Notes under the pieces: generated by a model | Told to the model about the DNA's origin: nothing | Seen by the model: the letters and a program-made list of their open reading frames with translations, nothing else | Databases searched by the model: none | Position numbers and translations under genes: made by a program | Assembly (NCBI GenBank): GCA_964520325.1 | Contig: CAZFOB010000015.1 | Coordinates: 18,648-82,647 of the forward strand | Length of the DNA: 64,000 bases | Direction: 5' to 3' | Origin: CAZFOB01 sp964520325 | GTDB lineage: Bacteria > Actinomycetota > JAICYB01 | Part shown: positions 32,792 to 41,236 of the stretch, one piece after another | Layout of the letters: each line of letters opens with the position of its first letter | Numbering within the stretch: the stretch's first letter is position 1

Positions 32792-33823
32792 ATGGTAGCA
32801 CGTGAAACATCGATTCCAGATGGTCTCCGTCAACTGGGGATCCCAGCATCTCCGGAGACTGTCTTCCGGATGACGCGACTCGCCCAAATACTGTCCGCAG
32901 AGGCTGTTGAGCTGGGATACCTCGGCCCATCGGAAGGCTCTCGCGTTGTCTCCAGGCATGTGCTTGAGTCCGCCGCGCTCCTACCGCATCTTCCGGCCGG
33001 CGATCCCGTTGTGGACGTCGGAAGCGGAGCCGGCTTGCCGGGCCTAGTTCTCGGTGCCCTGGGTAGAGAGGTCCTGCTCATCGATGCCCAGCGGCGGCGC
33101 TCGGATTTCCTCACGAGTGTCCTCAAGCGTCTGGGGATACAGGGGGCAGTGAGACACACGCGCGCCGAGGACGCGGGTCGATCGGACCTTCGTGACCGAA
33201 GCCCCGTCGTCGTCGCCCGCGCGCTCGCAGCCCCGGCTGTTGCGCTCGAGCTCTGCCTGCCCTTGGTGGCCGTCGGAGGAGTGTTTGCTCTTCTCGCGAC
33301 TCCCGAGAGTCTCGAAGACCCAGCTGTGCGTCCGGGTGGAATAGATGTTGAGGCGTCCAAGTCCGGACCCGAACGCATCGGTATGCAAGCAGCTGCCTCT
33401 GCTCTGGCGCCGCGCGATATCGGTTCTCGCCGTGCCGAAGCACCGGCGCAGCAAGACGAGACCCGAGCGGCTTCAGTTGGCGATGGCCCGGGCACGTCGA
33501 TGACCTCACGAGACGTTGCTGAGGCCGATACTTCGGAGGGGGATGCGAAGGGGCTAGTTGCGCGACCCGGAGGGGACGTCCTCATGAGCCCAGGGGCCTC
33601 CGAGGAGGATGGCGACTGGCGGCCTTCAAACAACACCGATGTAGTTTCTGGACTGCTGGGTGGCGGCGAGGCAGAGTGGGTCCGGCTCGCAGTTCCTGGC
33701 GCTTCGGCGCCGCGATGGGTCATGATTGTTCACAAGGTTCGCCCGACGCCTGATCGATTTCCTCGGCGTCCCGGAGTGCCGAAACGGCGGCCGCAGCGCG
33801 GTGATGTTACAAATATCGATTAG
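32792..33823 (+). CDS. rsmG: 16S rRNA (guanine527-N7)-methyltransferase RsmG with a large insertion
   Basis: 343 aa, against about 210-240 usually. SAM-binding VVDVGSGAGLPGLVLGA at 73-89, then LLIDAQRRRSDFLTSVLKRLG, and the typical C-terminus GEAEWVRLAVPG and RRPGVPKRRP. Between VFALLATPES (164-173) and GLLGGGEAEW (287-296) lies an extra segment of about 113 residues, low in hydrophobics and rich in Ala, Gly, Ser, Asp and Pro, likely disordered. The start could also be ATG 32777. The conserved position before parA supports the call. Confidence 0.93.
   Translation: MVARETSIPDGLRQLGIPASPETVFRMTRLAQILSAEAVELGYLGPSEGSRVVSRHVLESAALLPHLPAGDPVVDVGSGAGLPGLVLGALGREVLLIDAQRRRSDFLTSVLKRLGIQGAVRHTRAEDAGRSDLRDRSPVVVARALAAPAVALELCLPLVAVGGVFALLATPESLEDPAVRPGGIDVEASKSGPERIGMQAAASALAPRDIGSRRAEAPAQQDETRAASVGDGPGTSMTSRDVAEADTSEGDAKGLVARPGGDVLMSPGASEEDGDWRPSNNTDVVSGLLGGGEAEWVRLAVPGASAPRWVMIVHKVRPTPDRFPRRPGVPKRRPQRGDVTNID
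32794..32809. other. parS: parS-like centromere site
   Basis: The 16-mer GGTAGCACGTGAAACA matches the ParB consensus TGTTTCACGTGAAACA at 13 of 16 positions: the right half-site and core CACGTGAAACA are complete, the left arm is degenerate. It lies at the 5' end of rsmG, 1 kb from parAB. No better match was found in the window. Confidence 0.5.
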
Positions 33824-33845
33824 AGTGGGTGGTGGGGGAAATGAT

Positions 33846-34757
33846 ATGCGTGTCGCGGTAGCGAATCAGAAGGGCGGCGTGGGCAAGACGACGACCGCCG
33901 TGAATCTCGCCGCGGCTTTGGCCGCCCTCGGCAGAAGCGTTCTTTTGGTCGACCTGGACCCGCAGGCGAACGCCACAACAGGTGTTGGAGTCGACCACAG
34001 GCAACTCGACGGCACGATCTACGATTGCCTGGTAGGCGGGGAAAACCCACGCTCGGTGATACAGGCCACGGATTACGACAACCTCTCGTTGCTTCCGTCC
34101 ACGATCGACCTCGCCGGCGCCGAGCTCGAGCTCGTCTCGGCGATCGCGCGTGAAACCAAGCTTCGTAGCATCTTGCAGGGTCTGACGGACTACGAGGTGA
34201 TCCTCATCGACTGTCCGCCGAGTCTTGGGTTGCTCACCGTGAACGCGATGACTGCCGCTGAGAGCGTTCTCATCCCCATCCAATGCGAGTACTACGCCCT
34301 GGAGGGGCTCAGTCAGCTCATGCGGAACATCGAGCTCGTGCGTGCTGGGCTCAACCCAACGCTGGAGATCGGCGGGATCGTGCTGACGATGTACGACGCG
34401 CGCACGAAGCTGTCGGAGGAGGTTGCAAATGAGGTGCGCAGTCATTTCGGTGACAAGGTCTTTTCCACGATCATCCCTCGTAGTGTCCGTCTGTCCGAAG
34501 CTCCGTCGTACGGTCAGCCCGCGATCGTCTACGACTCGACGTCGCGCGGCTCGAGGGCGTACGTGTGGCTCGCCGAAGAGTTCGACCATCGCTTTTTCGG
34601 GCTCCCGGCGACATCGGCTCATGAATCCCAACAGCCATCCGAACCGCCAGTGCCGCAGGAGAGCCATCCTGCGGCCACGGTGAGTGGACAAACAGACGCG
34701 CAACGTGCGTCTGAGGTGCCGATAAGCAGTAAGGGGGAGGGTAGTCATGACGCGTAG
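33846..34757 (+). CDS. parA: Chromosome partitioning ATPase ParA (Soj)
   Basis: 303 aa from ATG 33846 (MRVAVANQKGGVGKTT); the frame starts at 33726 but overlaps the end of rsmG. Deviant Walker A KGGVGKTT 9-16, VLLVDLDPQANATTGVG, VILIDCPPSLGLLTVNA. A Pro/Ser-rich tail of about 45 residues follows the fold. ParA moves ParB-parS complexes. It overlaps parB by 11 nt. Confidence 0.96.
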   Translation: MRVAVANQKGGVGKTTTAVNLAAALAALGRSVLLVDLDPQANATTGVGVDHRQLDGTIYDCLVGGENPRSVIQATDYDNLSLLPSTIDLAGAELELVSAIARETKLRSILQGLTDYEVILIDCPPSLGLLTVNAMTAAESVLIPIQCEYYALEGLSQLMRNIELVRAGLNPTLEIGGIVLTMYDARTKLSEEVANEVRSHFGDKVFSTIIPRSVRLSEAPSYGQPAIVYDSTSRGSRAYVWLAEEFDHRFFGLPATSAHESQQPSEPPVPQESHPAATVSGQTDAQRASEVPISSKGEGSHDA

Positions 34758-35628
34758 ATCGGGCCTCGGTCGTGGCCTCGGCGCTCTGTTGCCGGGAGCA
34801 GAGACGGCTGTTCCCCCGCCGGCCGCGGGCGTTGGATCGGCTCCGGTGGAACAGGGCGGACTCGCGGAGATCGACGTCAACGAGATCCATCCCAACCCGC
34901 GTCAGCCGCGGTCGTCCTTCCGCCAGGAGGAGCTCGATGAGCTTGCTGCGTCGATCCGCGAGCACGGCGTGCTGCAGCCCGTCCTCGTGCGTCCACGCGC
35001 GCAAGGGGGCTACGAGCTGCTCGGTGGAGAACGGCGTCTCCGCGCATCCAAGCTCGCCGGCGCCGCACGAGTGCCGGCAATCATCCGCGAAGTGGACGAT
35101 CGCCAGGCCCTTGAGCAGGCCGTGGTCGAGAACGTGCAGCGCGCCGACCTCGATCCGCTCGAAGAAGCGAGTGCGTATCGCAACCTGATCGATCTCTTCG
35201 AGCTCACTCAGGAAGACACGGCCCGGCGCGTGGGGAAGAGTCGCGTGCACGTGACGAACATGCTTCGTTTGCTCGATCTTCCCGACGAGATCAAGGCGTT
35301 CGTCACCGATGGACGCCTGCAGGCCGGACACGCACGCGCGCTGCTGGCCATCCGAGACGGGGAGAAGCAGATCGCGGTTGCCCGCCGCGCGGTGGAGAAG
35401 GGGCTGACCGTCCGCCAGATCGAAGAGATGGCACGAACGGATGCGACGACCTCGCCCAAGGTCGAACCCGAGCGCAAGCGCAGGTATCCCGATCTCGAAG
35501 AGTCACTCGCCGACCACTTGGGAACCGAGGTGCGCATCGAAGCAGGACGCGGACGCGGACGCGTGGTGGTGTCTTTCGGCAGCCGCGACGACTTGCATCG
35601 GATCATCGAGTTGTTGCTGAACTACTAA
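34747..35628 (+). CDS. parB: Chromosome partitioning protein ParB (Spo0J)
   Basis: 293 aa. SGLGRGLGALLPG at the N-terminus (ParA-stimulating), IHPNPRQPRSSF, CTPase motif GGERRLRASKLAG, the HTH DTARRVGKSRVHVTNMLRLL, and a C-terminal dimerisation end. Binds parS and spreads. Overlaps parA. Partner site candidate at 32794. Confidence 0.97.
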   Translation: MTRRSGLGRGLGALLPGAETAVPPPAAGVGSAPVEQGGLAEIDVNEIHPNPRQPRSSFRQEELDELAASIREHGVLQPVLVRPRAQGGYELLGGERRLRASKLAGAARVPAIIREVDDRQALEQAVVENVQRADLDPLEEASAYRNLIDLFELTQEDTARRVGKSRVHVTNMLRLLDLPDEIKAFVTDGRLQAGHARALLAIRDGEKQIAVARRAVEKGLTVRQIEEMARTDATTSPKVEPERKRRYPDLEESLADHLGTEVRIEAGRGRGRVVVSFGSRDDLHRIIELLLNY

Positions 35629-35634
35629 CGTCGC

Positions 35635-36567
35635 CTACGCGCGAGCGCCGGGCGAGCGCGCGAGCGCCCCGTTGGTGATGCTTGCGATGAAATCGTCGAA
35701 TCGCAGATCGGCGTGTGAGGCGGCGAGAGGAACGATCGACGACTCGGTAAGCCCCGGGCACGTCTTCACATCGAGCACCATCGGTCCTTGTTCGGTGATG
35801 CGCATGTCAACACGCCCGAAGTCGCGCACGCCGAGTTGCTGCGCGACGGCAACCGCGACGGCGCGCGCGTCGTCGTCCGCCGCATCCGTGGGGCAGACGA
35901 GTTCGACCGCACCCGGGCTCACGCGCGTCTCGAAATCGAAAACGCCGGTCGCCGTGATGATCTCCACACCGGGCAGGGGATCGAGGTGCGTACCGAGAAG
36001 CGGGATCGCCACCTCGGCCCCTGCGACGTACCGCTCGAGCAGCACACGCTCGCCGTAGTCGAATGCAGCCATCGCCGCCGCCGTGAGATCGGAAGCGTCT
36101 TCGACGACGGCGAGTCCAAGGGCGCTTCCTTGCGCGGCAGGCTTCACGACGAGCGGGAAACCGAGACGCGCTGCTCCGCGCCGCAGTGCCGCACCGGCGC
36201 CCATGTGCCGCACCGCTTCTGACGAGAGAACGAACCAGTCGGGTGTCGGATGACCGGCGCGACGCAGCAGCCCTTTCGCGAGCCCTTTGTCGAAACTCAA
36301 ACGGCAGGTCAGTGGTGAAGAACCGGTGTAGGCAACTCCAAGTGCTTCGCAGAGCTGCTGGATCGTTCCGTCCTCGCCGTCGCGTCCGTGCAGTGCGATG
36401 AACGCGAGGTCGCCTCCTTCGAGCGTTTTCGCGAGGTCGTCGCTGACGTCGATCTCCGTCGTGTCGTGTCCGAGGTGCACCAGTGCGGAGGCGACGTGAT
36501 GTCCCGACCGCAGAGAGATCTCGCGCTCCAGCGAGCGCCCTCCCCGGACGACGACGACGCGAGCCAT
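35635..36567 (-). CDS. D-alanine-D-alanine ligase-like ATP-grasp protein
   Basis: 310 aa ATP-grasp enzyme: the ddl-like N-domain (VVVRGGRSLEREISLRSG; FIALHGRDGEDGTIQQL), LVVKPAAQGSALGL, LLERYVAGAEV, and the metal-binding end MVLDVKTCPGLTESSIVPL. Canonical Ddl has an E-x-N-T motif there; here it is DVKT, so the Mg ligand Asn is Lys and Glu is Asp. Thus it may have altered activity or another acceptor. It shares a base with the upstream aminotransferase gene (stop/start overlap). Confidence 0.8.
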   Translation of the reverse strand: MARVVVVRGGRSLEREISLRSGHHVASALVHLGHDTTEIDVSDDLAKTLEGGDLAFIALHGRDGEDGTIQQLCEALGVAYTGSSPLTCRLSFDKGLAKGLLRRAGHPTPDWFVLSSEAVRHMGAGAALRRGAARLGFPLVVKPAAQGSALGLAVVEDASDLTAAAMAAFDYGERVLLERYVAGAEVAIPLLGTHLDPLPGVEIITATGVFDFETRVSPGAVELVCPTDAADDDARAVAVAVAQQLGVRDFGRVDMRITEQGPMVLDVKTCPGLTESSIVPLAASHADLRFDDFIASITNGALARSPGARA

Positions 36568-37802
36568 CAGCTTTCGAGCCTCCGAGCGAGATCGAGCTGA
36601 TCCGTAACGACCGACCCGAGTCTGCGCATACCCTCATCGATCTGCTCGAGCGACGGGTAGGAGAAGTTGAGCCGCATCGCCGAGCGGCCGTCCCGTTTGA
36701 TCGGATAGAAGGCTGTGCCCGGGACGTACGCGACACCAGCCTCGAGTGAACGCGCGAGCATCGCTTTCGTGTCGATCGGCTCGGGCAGAGTGACCCAGCA
36801 GAAGAGTCCGCCTTCTGGTGTCGACGTTGTTGCTTCCGCCGGGAAATGTTGCTCGAGGGCATCGAGCATCGTGTCGCGGCGTTCCTTGTAGATCTTTCGT
36901 GTGAGCTCGAGATCTGCTTCGACATGACCAGAGCCCAAGTATTCGGCAGCCACGAGCTGGGTGAACGGTGACGAACACAGATCGGCCGCGCCCTTTGCGA
37001 GCTCGAGGCGCTCACGGATGGGTTCTGGTGCGAGGATCCAGCCGGTGCGCATCCCAGGCGAGATGACCTTCGAAAGTGTGCCCAGGTAGATGATCCCCTC
37101 GTCCGTGAGAGAACGCAGCGGCGCCACCGCTTCGCCCTCGAAACGGATCTGCGCATAGGGGTTGTCTTCGACGATCAGAAGGTCGTTCCTGTGGCAGATG
37201 TCGATGATCTGCCCACGACGAGCTGTTGTGAGCGTGATCCCGCTCGGGTTCTGAAACGTCGGGATGAGGTACAGGAACTTGGCGCGCCGGCCTTCTCGCG
37301 CGACGGAGCTGATCAGCTCCTCCAGTGCATCAGGGATCATGCCGTCGTTGTCGGTCGCGACGGTTCGCATCTCGGCTTGCAAGGAGCTGAACGCGTCGAG
37401 AGCTCCGACGTATGTCGGAGCCTCGGTGAGGATCAGATCGCCGGGGTCGCAGAAGATCTTCGCCATGAACTCGAGACCCTGTTGCGCGCCGTTGGTGACG
37501 AGCACCTGATGCGGCTGGGCATCGATGCCTTCCGTTGTCATCAGATCGGCGAGGCGTTCGCGAAGCAGCACGTTCCCGTCGGCGCCACCGTAGCCGAGAG
37601 CCCCCCTCGCGTCGCGCGCGAGTACGGCGTCAACGCACTCGGGTATCCGGTGCGCCACGATGCTCGTGTCGGTATTGCCTCCCGCGAGCGAGATGATCTC
37701 GGGACGCTCGAGCACGGCGAACAAAGCGCGGATCTCCGATCCGGTCATACCGGCGGCACGGAGCGCGTAGCGGTCGCGGTAGGCATCGTTCGGGTTCGCC
37801 AT
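36567..37802 (-). CDS. PLP-dependent aminotransferase, class I/II (LysN/2-aminoadipate type)
   Basis: 411 aa fold-type I enzyme. The segment LSLAGGN-like (IISLAGGNTDTSI), LGYGGADGNVLLRERLA, VLVTNGAQQGLE, FLYLIPTFQNPSGITL, IVEDNPYAQIRF, and the PLP Lys in YLGTLSKVISPGMRTGWI. The layout matches MocR-like aminotransferase domains without the HTH, as in 2-aminoadipate aminotransferases. Co-transcribed with the ddl-like gene, so it may supply an amino acid for wall synthesis, which is inference. Confidence 0.9.
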   Translation of the reverse strand: MANPNDAYRDRYALRAAGMTGSEIRALFAVLERPEIISLAGGNTDTSIVAHRIPECVDAVLARDARGALGYGGADGNVLLRERLADLMTTEGIDAQPHQVLVTNGAQQGLEFMAKIFCDPGDLILTEAPTYVGALDAFSSLQAEMRTVATDNDGMIPDALEELISSVAREGRRAKFLYLIPTFQNPSGITLTTARRGQIIDICHRNDLLIVEDNPYAQIRFEGEAVAPLRSLTDEGIIYLGTLSKVISPGMRTGWILAPEPIRERLELAKGAADLCSSPFTQLVAAEYLGSGHVEADLELTRKIYKERRDTMLDALEQHFPAEATTSTPEGGLFCWVTLPEPIDTKAMLARSLEAGVAYVPGTAFYPIKRDGRSAMRLNFSYPSLEQIDEGMRRLGSVVTDQLDLARRLES

Positions 37803-37847
37803 CGTGTTCCTATTGTGCGGATTGGGCGCTGGGCGCGTGAACGGCGG

Positions 37848-38906
37848 CTACTTCGCGGTGGCGAAGTACGTCTCGACACCCGAAGCGACGGCTTCGCCGA
37901 GACCGATGAGGTACTGGTCCTCAGCCAACAGTGGTTCTTCGCCCGGCCCGGCGAGGTCGACGACGACTGATGGCATGCGTGTTTGGCGCAGGAAGGGCAG
38001 GTTGCGTCCGAGGACCTGGACGCCGCCGAGCCGCGGACGCAGGGCCTCACCGATGGCCTCGGCCAGCTCGCGTCCATGTGTGGATTGCGTACGTTCGACG
38101 GAGAAGAACGCAACGGTCGGACCGGGGTCCGAGCGGCAGGCGAGGTGGAAGGACACTGCCACCTCGGCGGCCAGACCGTTGGCGATCTCGCAACGGCGAT
38201 CCACCGCCGGCCCCTGCTGAAGGGCCCGTGAGAACATCGGAGTCGCGCCTTGGAGCTTGAGTCCGGTGGCCGCCGACTCCGCGACGCGGTACGTGATGTA
38301 CGCCTCGGGGATCCCGATCGGTGTCATGGCCCCGGTGTCGAGACCTCCGTGACCAGGATCGAGGAAGACCGCTCGTCCGATCGGTGTGGATGCCTCGCGC
38401 GCGAGGCGTTCGCGCAGCTCGGCTTTCGAACCCGGACCGATGCGACGTCTGAGACGGTCGAGAGCGTCGAAGGTTTCGTGCCCGGCGATGCCGTCCGGCG
38501 GGAAAAGACCCACGTTGCGCTGGAACTCGCCGATCGCGTGCTGTGTCTCGATGCCGAGGATCCCATCTTCTTTGCCTGCGTCGAACCCGAGCGCGTTCAG
38601 CCGGCGCTGCAGGTCGCGAACGTCGTCACCCCGCATCGGCGAACGCGGGCGGAAGTACAGAGTGCGCCCGCCCGTCGTCCAACCCGCTTCGACGAGCTCG
38701 CGCCATGTGTGCTCGGCGATGATGCCGTCGGGCGTTAGGCCCCGGCGGATCTGGAAGACCTTGACCGCCGACTCGGTGTGCTCTCCGAACACTCCGCGCT
38801 CGTCCTCGGAGATCGGGTAGCCGAGAGCGACCAGACGCGCTTGCACGTCCAGCACTTCGCTTCCGGAACCACCGATCCGCAACGACGGCGGGGGTGTGAC
38901 TGCCAT
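37848..38906 (-). CDS. cwlM: CwlM-like N-acetylmuramoyl-L-alanine amidase homologue (likely pseudoenzyme)
   Basis: 352 aa: two peptidoglycan-binding modules (LRIGGSGSEVLDVQARLVAL; MRGDDVRDLQRRLNALG) and a C-terminal Amidase_3 fold with AVFLDPGHGGLDTGA and IPEAYITYRVAE. The second His region reads SFHLACRSDPG, and where active enzymes have a final Glu (VLVEGGF) this has VVVDLAGPGEE. The loss of Glu fits CwlM of mycobacteria, which regulates MurA/MurJ rather than cleaving. No signal peptide is present, also as in CwlM. It lies beside trxA as in the mycobacterial order. Confidence 0.88.
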   Translation of the reverse strand: MAVTPPPSLRIGGSGSEVLDVQARLVALGYPISEDERGVFGEHTESAVKVFQIRRGLTPDGIIAEHTWRELVEAGWTTGGRTLYFRPRSPMRGDDVRDLQRRLNALGFDAGKEDGILGIETQHAIGEFQRNVGLFPPDGIAGHETFDALDRLRRRIGPGSKAELRERLAREASTPIGRAVFLDPGHGGLDTGAMTPIGIPEAYITYRVAESAATGLKLQGATPMFSRALQQGPAVDRRCEIANGLAAEVAVSFHLACRSDPGPTVAFFSVERTQSTHGRELAEAIGEALRPRLGGVQVLGRNLPFLRQTRMPSVVVDLAGPGEEPLLAEDQYLIGLGEAVASGVETYFATAK

Positions 38907-38963
38907 ATGTCCTTCCTATACGCCCTGGGCCTGTGGAGGCGCTCTGCGCCATCCGTCCCGACG

Positions 38964-39299
38964 CTAGGCGCCGGGTTGCCCGAGGTGCGGCTCGATCTCC
39001 TTGAGGAGCTGTTCCTTGGCGCGCGCGCCGACGATGCGCGCGCGCTCTTCACCTTTCACGAACAGGATGAGTGTGGGGATGCTCATGATGCCCAGGCGCT
39101 GGACGACGTCCGGGTGCTCGTCGGCATTGAGCTTGACGACGCGAAGCCGCGACCCAAGGTCGCTTGCGATATCGACGAGGATCGGCGCGATCGCCCGGCA
39201 CGGTGCGCACCATTCGGCCCAGAAGTCGACAAGGGTCGGTGTATCACCCGCGATCGACGGCTCAAACGTGTCGGCTGTGAGCTGTGCGAGATCAGTCAT
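38964..39299 (-). CDS. trxA: Thioredoxin
   Basis: 111 aa: VDFWAEWCAPCRAIAPIL with the active site CAPC (31-34) where WCGPC is the standard, then MSIPTLILFVKGEE with the cis-Pro. The Ala in the redox loop is a mild deviation seen in several lineages. Electrons would come from trxB at 41233. Start ATG 39299 follows AGGAGG. Confidence 0.95.
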   Translation of the reverse strand: MTDLAQLTADTFEPSIAGDTPTLVDFWAEWCAPCRAIAPILVDIASDLGSRLRVVKLNADEHPDVVQRLGIMSIPTLILFVKGEERARIVGARAKEQLLKEIEPHLGQPGA

Positions 39300-39393
39300 C
39301 GATGCCTCCTAGGAAACGTCGGCCGGCCGGGAAACACTCTCCGAAGCCTCAGTCTACCGGCGGGGTGTCACTTGCGGACGTCAGCCTGGCTCG

Positions 39394-39882
39394 GTGACAC
39401 CGGCCGAGATCCTCGCCATCGTTTCTCAAGAGCAGGTGCGTGCCCGCGCCATCGTCGGGGGGCTCCATCACTGCACGATCCGGCTGTCGCGCGCAACGAC
39501 CGAGCTCGGCGCCTTCACCGTGGACCGCACGAGCGGCGCGATGGAGATCCGCATCAGTCGGCACATCGGCGCGGAACATCAGATCAGGGAGACTGCGAGG
39601 CACGAGTTCGCTCACCAGGCTGCGTGGGAGCGCTATCGCTATCTCGGCCACGGGCCGTACTGGCAGACGCTCGCTACCTACGTTGGCTGCGAGCCGGTGC
39701 CCTGCAGCCAGGGTGGAATCGACCCCCAAGTGATGCAACGTCGTGAGCGGTACGAGATCACCTGCACGAACTGCGGACTCAAGACGAAACGGCAGCGCCG
39801 GTCGAAGCTCGTCAACAAGCCGTGGCGTTTTTTGTGCGTGCGATGCGGTGGGGAGTTCCGCGTCGATCTGATCGGCGCCTGA
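39394..39882 (+). CDS. SprT-like zinc-metalloprotease-fold protein
   Basis: 162 aa, GTG start. ETARHEFAHQAAW holds the HExxH zinc motif (70-74), with GHGPYWQTLA providing the third ligand His, and a C-terminal zinc ribbon (CTNCG ... CVRCGG). SprT/Spartan-type domains cleave proteins, for instance crosslinked to DNA; bacterial roles are poorly known. It is the only rightward gene in this stretch and splits trxA from trxB, an insertion relative to the conserved order. Confidence 0.8.
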   Translation: MTPAEILAIVSQEQVRARAIVGGLHHCTIRLSRATTELGAFTVDRTSGAMEIRISRHIGAEHQIRETARHEFAHQAAWERYRYLGHGPYWQTLATYVGCEPVPCSQGGIDPQVMQRRERYEITCTNCGLKTKRQRRSKLVNKPWRFLCVRCGGEFRVDLIGA

Positions 39883-39958
39883 ACGTCATCGGGTCTTCCG
39901 AAGTCGCAAACGTACCTACAACACGGGCGACCGCCCGCCCGACGCCCAATCGGCCGCT

Positions 39959-41236
39959 TCACGCAGTCTTTCGCGATATGCGGGATGCGCGATCGCGGCC
40001 AGAGCCTCTCCCCGTTGATGCACATTGATGCACCGTCTTGCCTTGAAGCTCGGCGGCGCCGTACTCCGTTACGATCACATCGACCTGATGCCGCGGTGTT
40101 GTGATGACCGCGCCGGCGTCGAACCAAGCCACGATGCGGGACCGCTGCTCGTCCCCGGCCATGTAAGTCGACGGCAGGCAGAGGAGGGAGCGGTCTTCGA
40201 GCTCGAGGGCCGCACCGGCCACGAAGTCCTCAGCACCGCCGATCCCAGAGTACTGGGAGCCGGAGATCGTGTCGGCGATGACCTGTCCCTGGATGTCGAC
40301 GGCGAGCGCAGCGTTGATCGTCAGCATCGCGCGATTGCGCGCGATCGCCTCCGGCGAGTTGACGAGGTCGACGGGAAGGAAGGCGACCTCGGTATTGCCG
40401 TCGAGCCATCCGTAGAGCTCTTTCGTGCCCGCGGCGAACGTGGCGACCGAAACACCGTCGTAGATGCCCTTCCGGTTGGTGACCTTGCCGGCCAGATGCA
40501 GCTTCATGAGGCCGGTCGTGAACATCTCGGAGTGGATGCCGTAGTCGCCGCCGTCCCCTTCGGCGAGAAGCGCCGCCACCGTCGACGGAACGCCGCCGAT
40601 GCCGGTCTGCAACGTCGAGCCGTCGAAGACGAACGCCCTGACGTGCTCGGCGATGGCGCGATCGACGTCTGTCGGTGGCGCGTCTTCCAGGATGAACGGA
40701 TCGCGATCGGTTTCGATGAGGACATCGATCTCGTCGACGTGCAGCGCGTGTTTGTGTTCCTCACCGAGTCCGTGCGTGCGGGGATACATGGGGCTGGCCT
40801 CGGCGATCACCAGTCGATCGGATGACGCGCCCGCACGGTGCAACTCGGTCACCGATGCGCCGGCGTGAAGCGACAGGCTGCACCAGCCGTCCGCGCCGGG
40901 CGGCGCGACCGTCGTTGCCATCACGCGAGGCGCTTGCTCTTCGAGCAACGGGATGAAACGGCGGAAGTCCGCGGGTGAGAAACCGACGTTGGCTCCGCTG
41001 TCGCGGAGCATGCGCTCGAGGGGGCCGAAGAAGCCGCTCAGGTAGTGCACGCCCGGGTGAGAGAACAGGTCGGTCAGCACCGTGAGCAGCGCGCCGTAGA
41101 TCCGGAGCTCCTCCCAGTCGGTTCGGCGTCCGAGTGCTTCGAGAAACGCAGGAGGCTGTCCGGGGCCGAGCGCCAGGCCGAGGGAGTCTTTCGACGAAAC
41201 GAGAGCCGCGGCTTCGTCGGCCGAAGCGGTGTTCAC
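39959..41236 (-). pseudogene. Acetyl-CoA hydrolase/4-hydroxybutyrate CoA-transferase family gene with C-terminal frameshift
   Basis: 425 codons from GTG 41236, overlapping the trxB stop. Family features: FVFDGSTLQTGIGGVPSTVAAL, GIHSEMFTTGLMKL, DIQGQVIADTISGSQYSGIGG and VIVTEYGAAELQGKTVHQ. After that the frame reads CASTGRGSGRDRAS, unlike the family. The +1 alternative frame reads RGEALAAIAHPAYRERLREA, exactly the expected ending, and would stop at 39916. The cause is a 10-bp tandem duplication at 40015-40034. The change removes only about 30 residues, so the product may still fold; I mark it as damaged. Confidence 0.8.
40015..40034. repeat. 10-bp tandem duplication that shifts the frame of the CoA-transferase gene
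   Basis: TTGATGCACA followed by TTGATGCACC. Removing one copy restores the conserved C-terminal reading frame. Confidence 0.85.
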
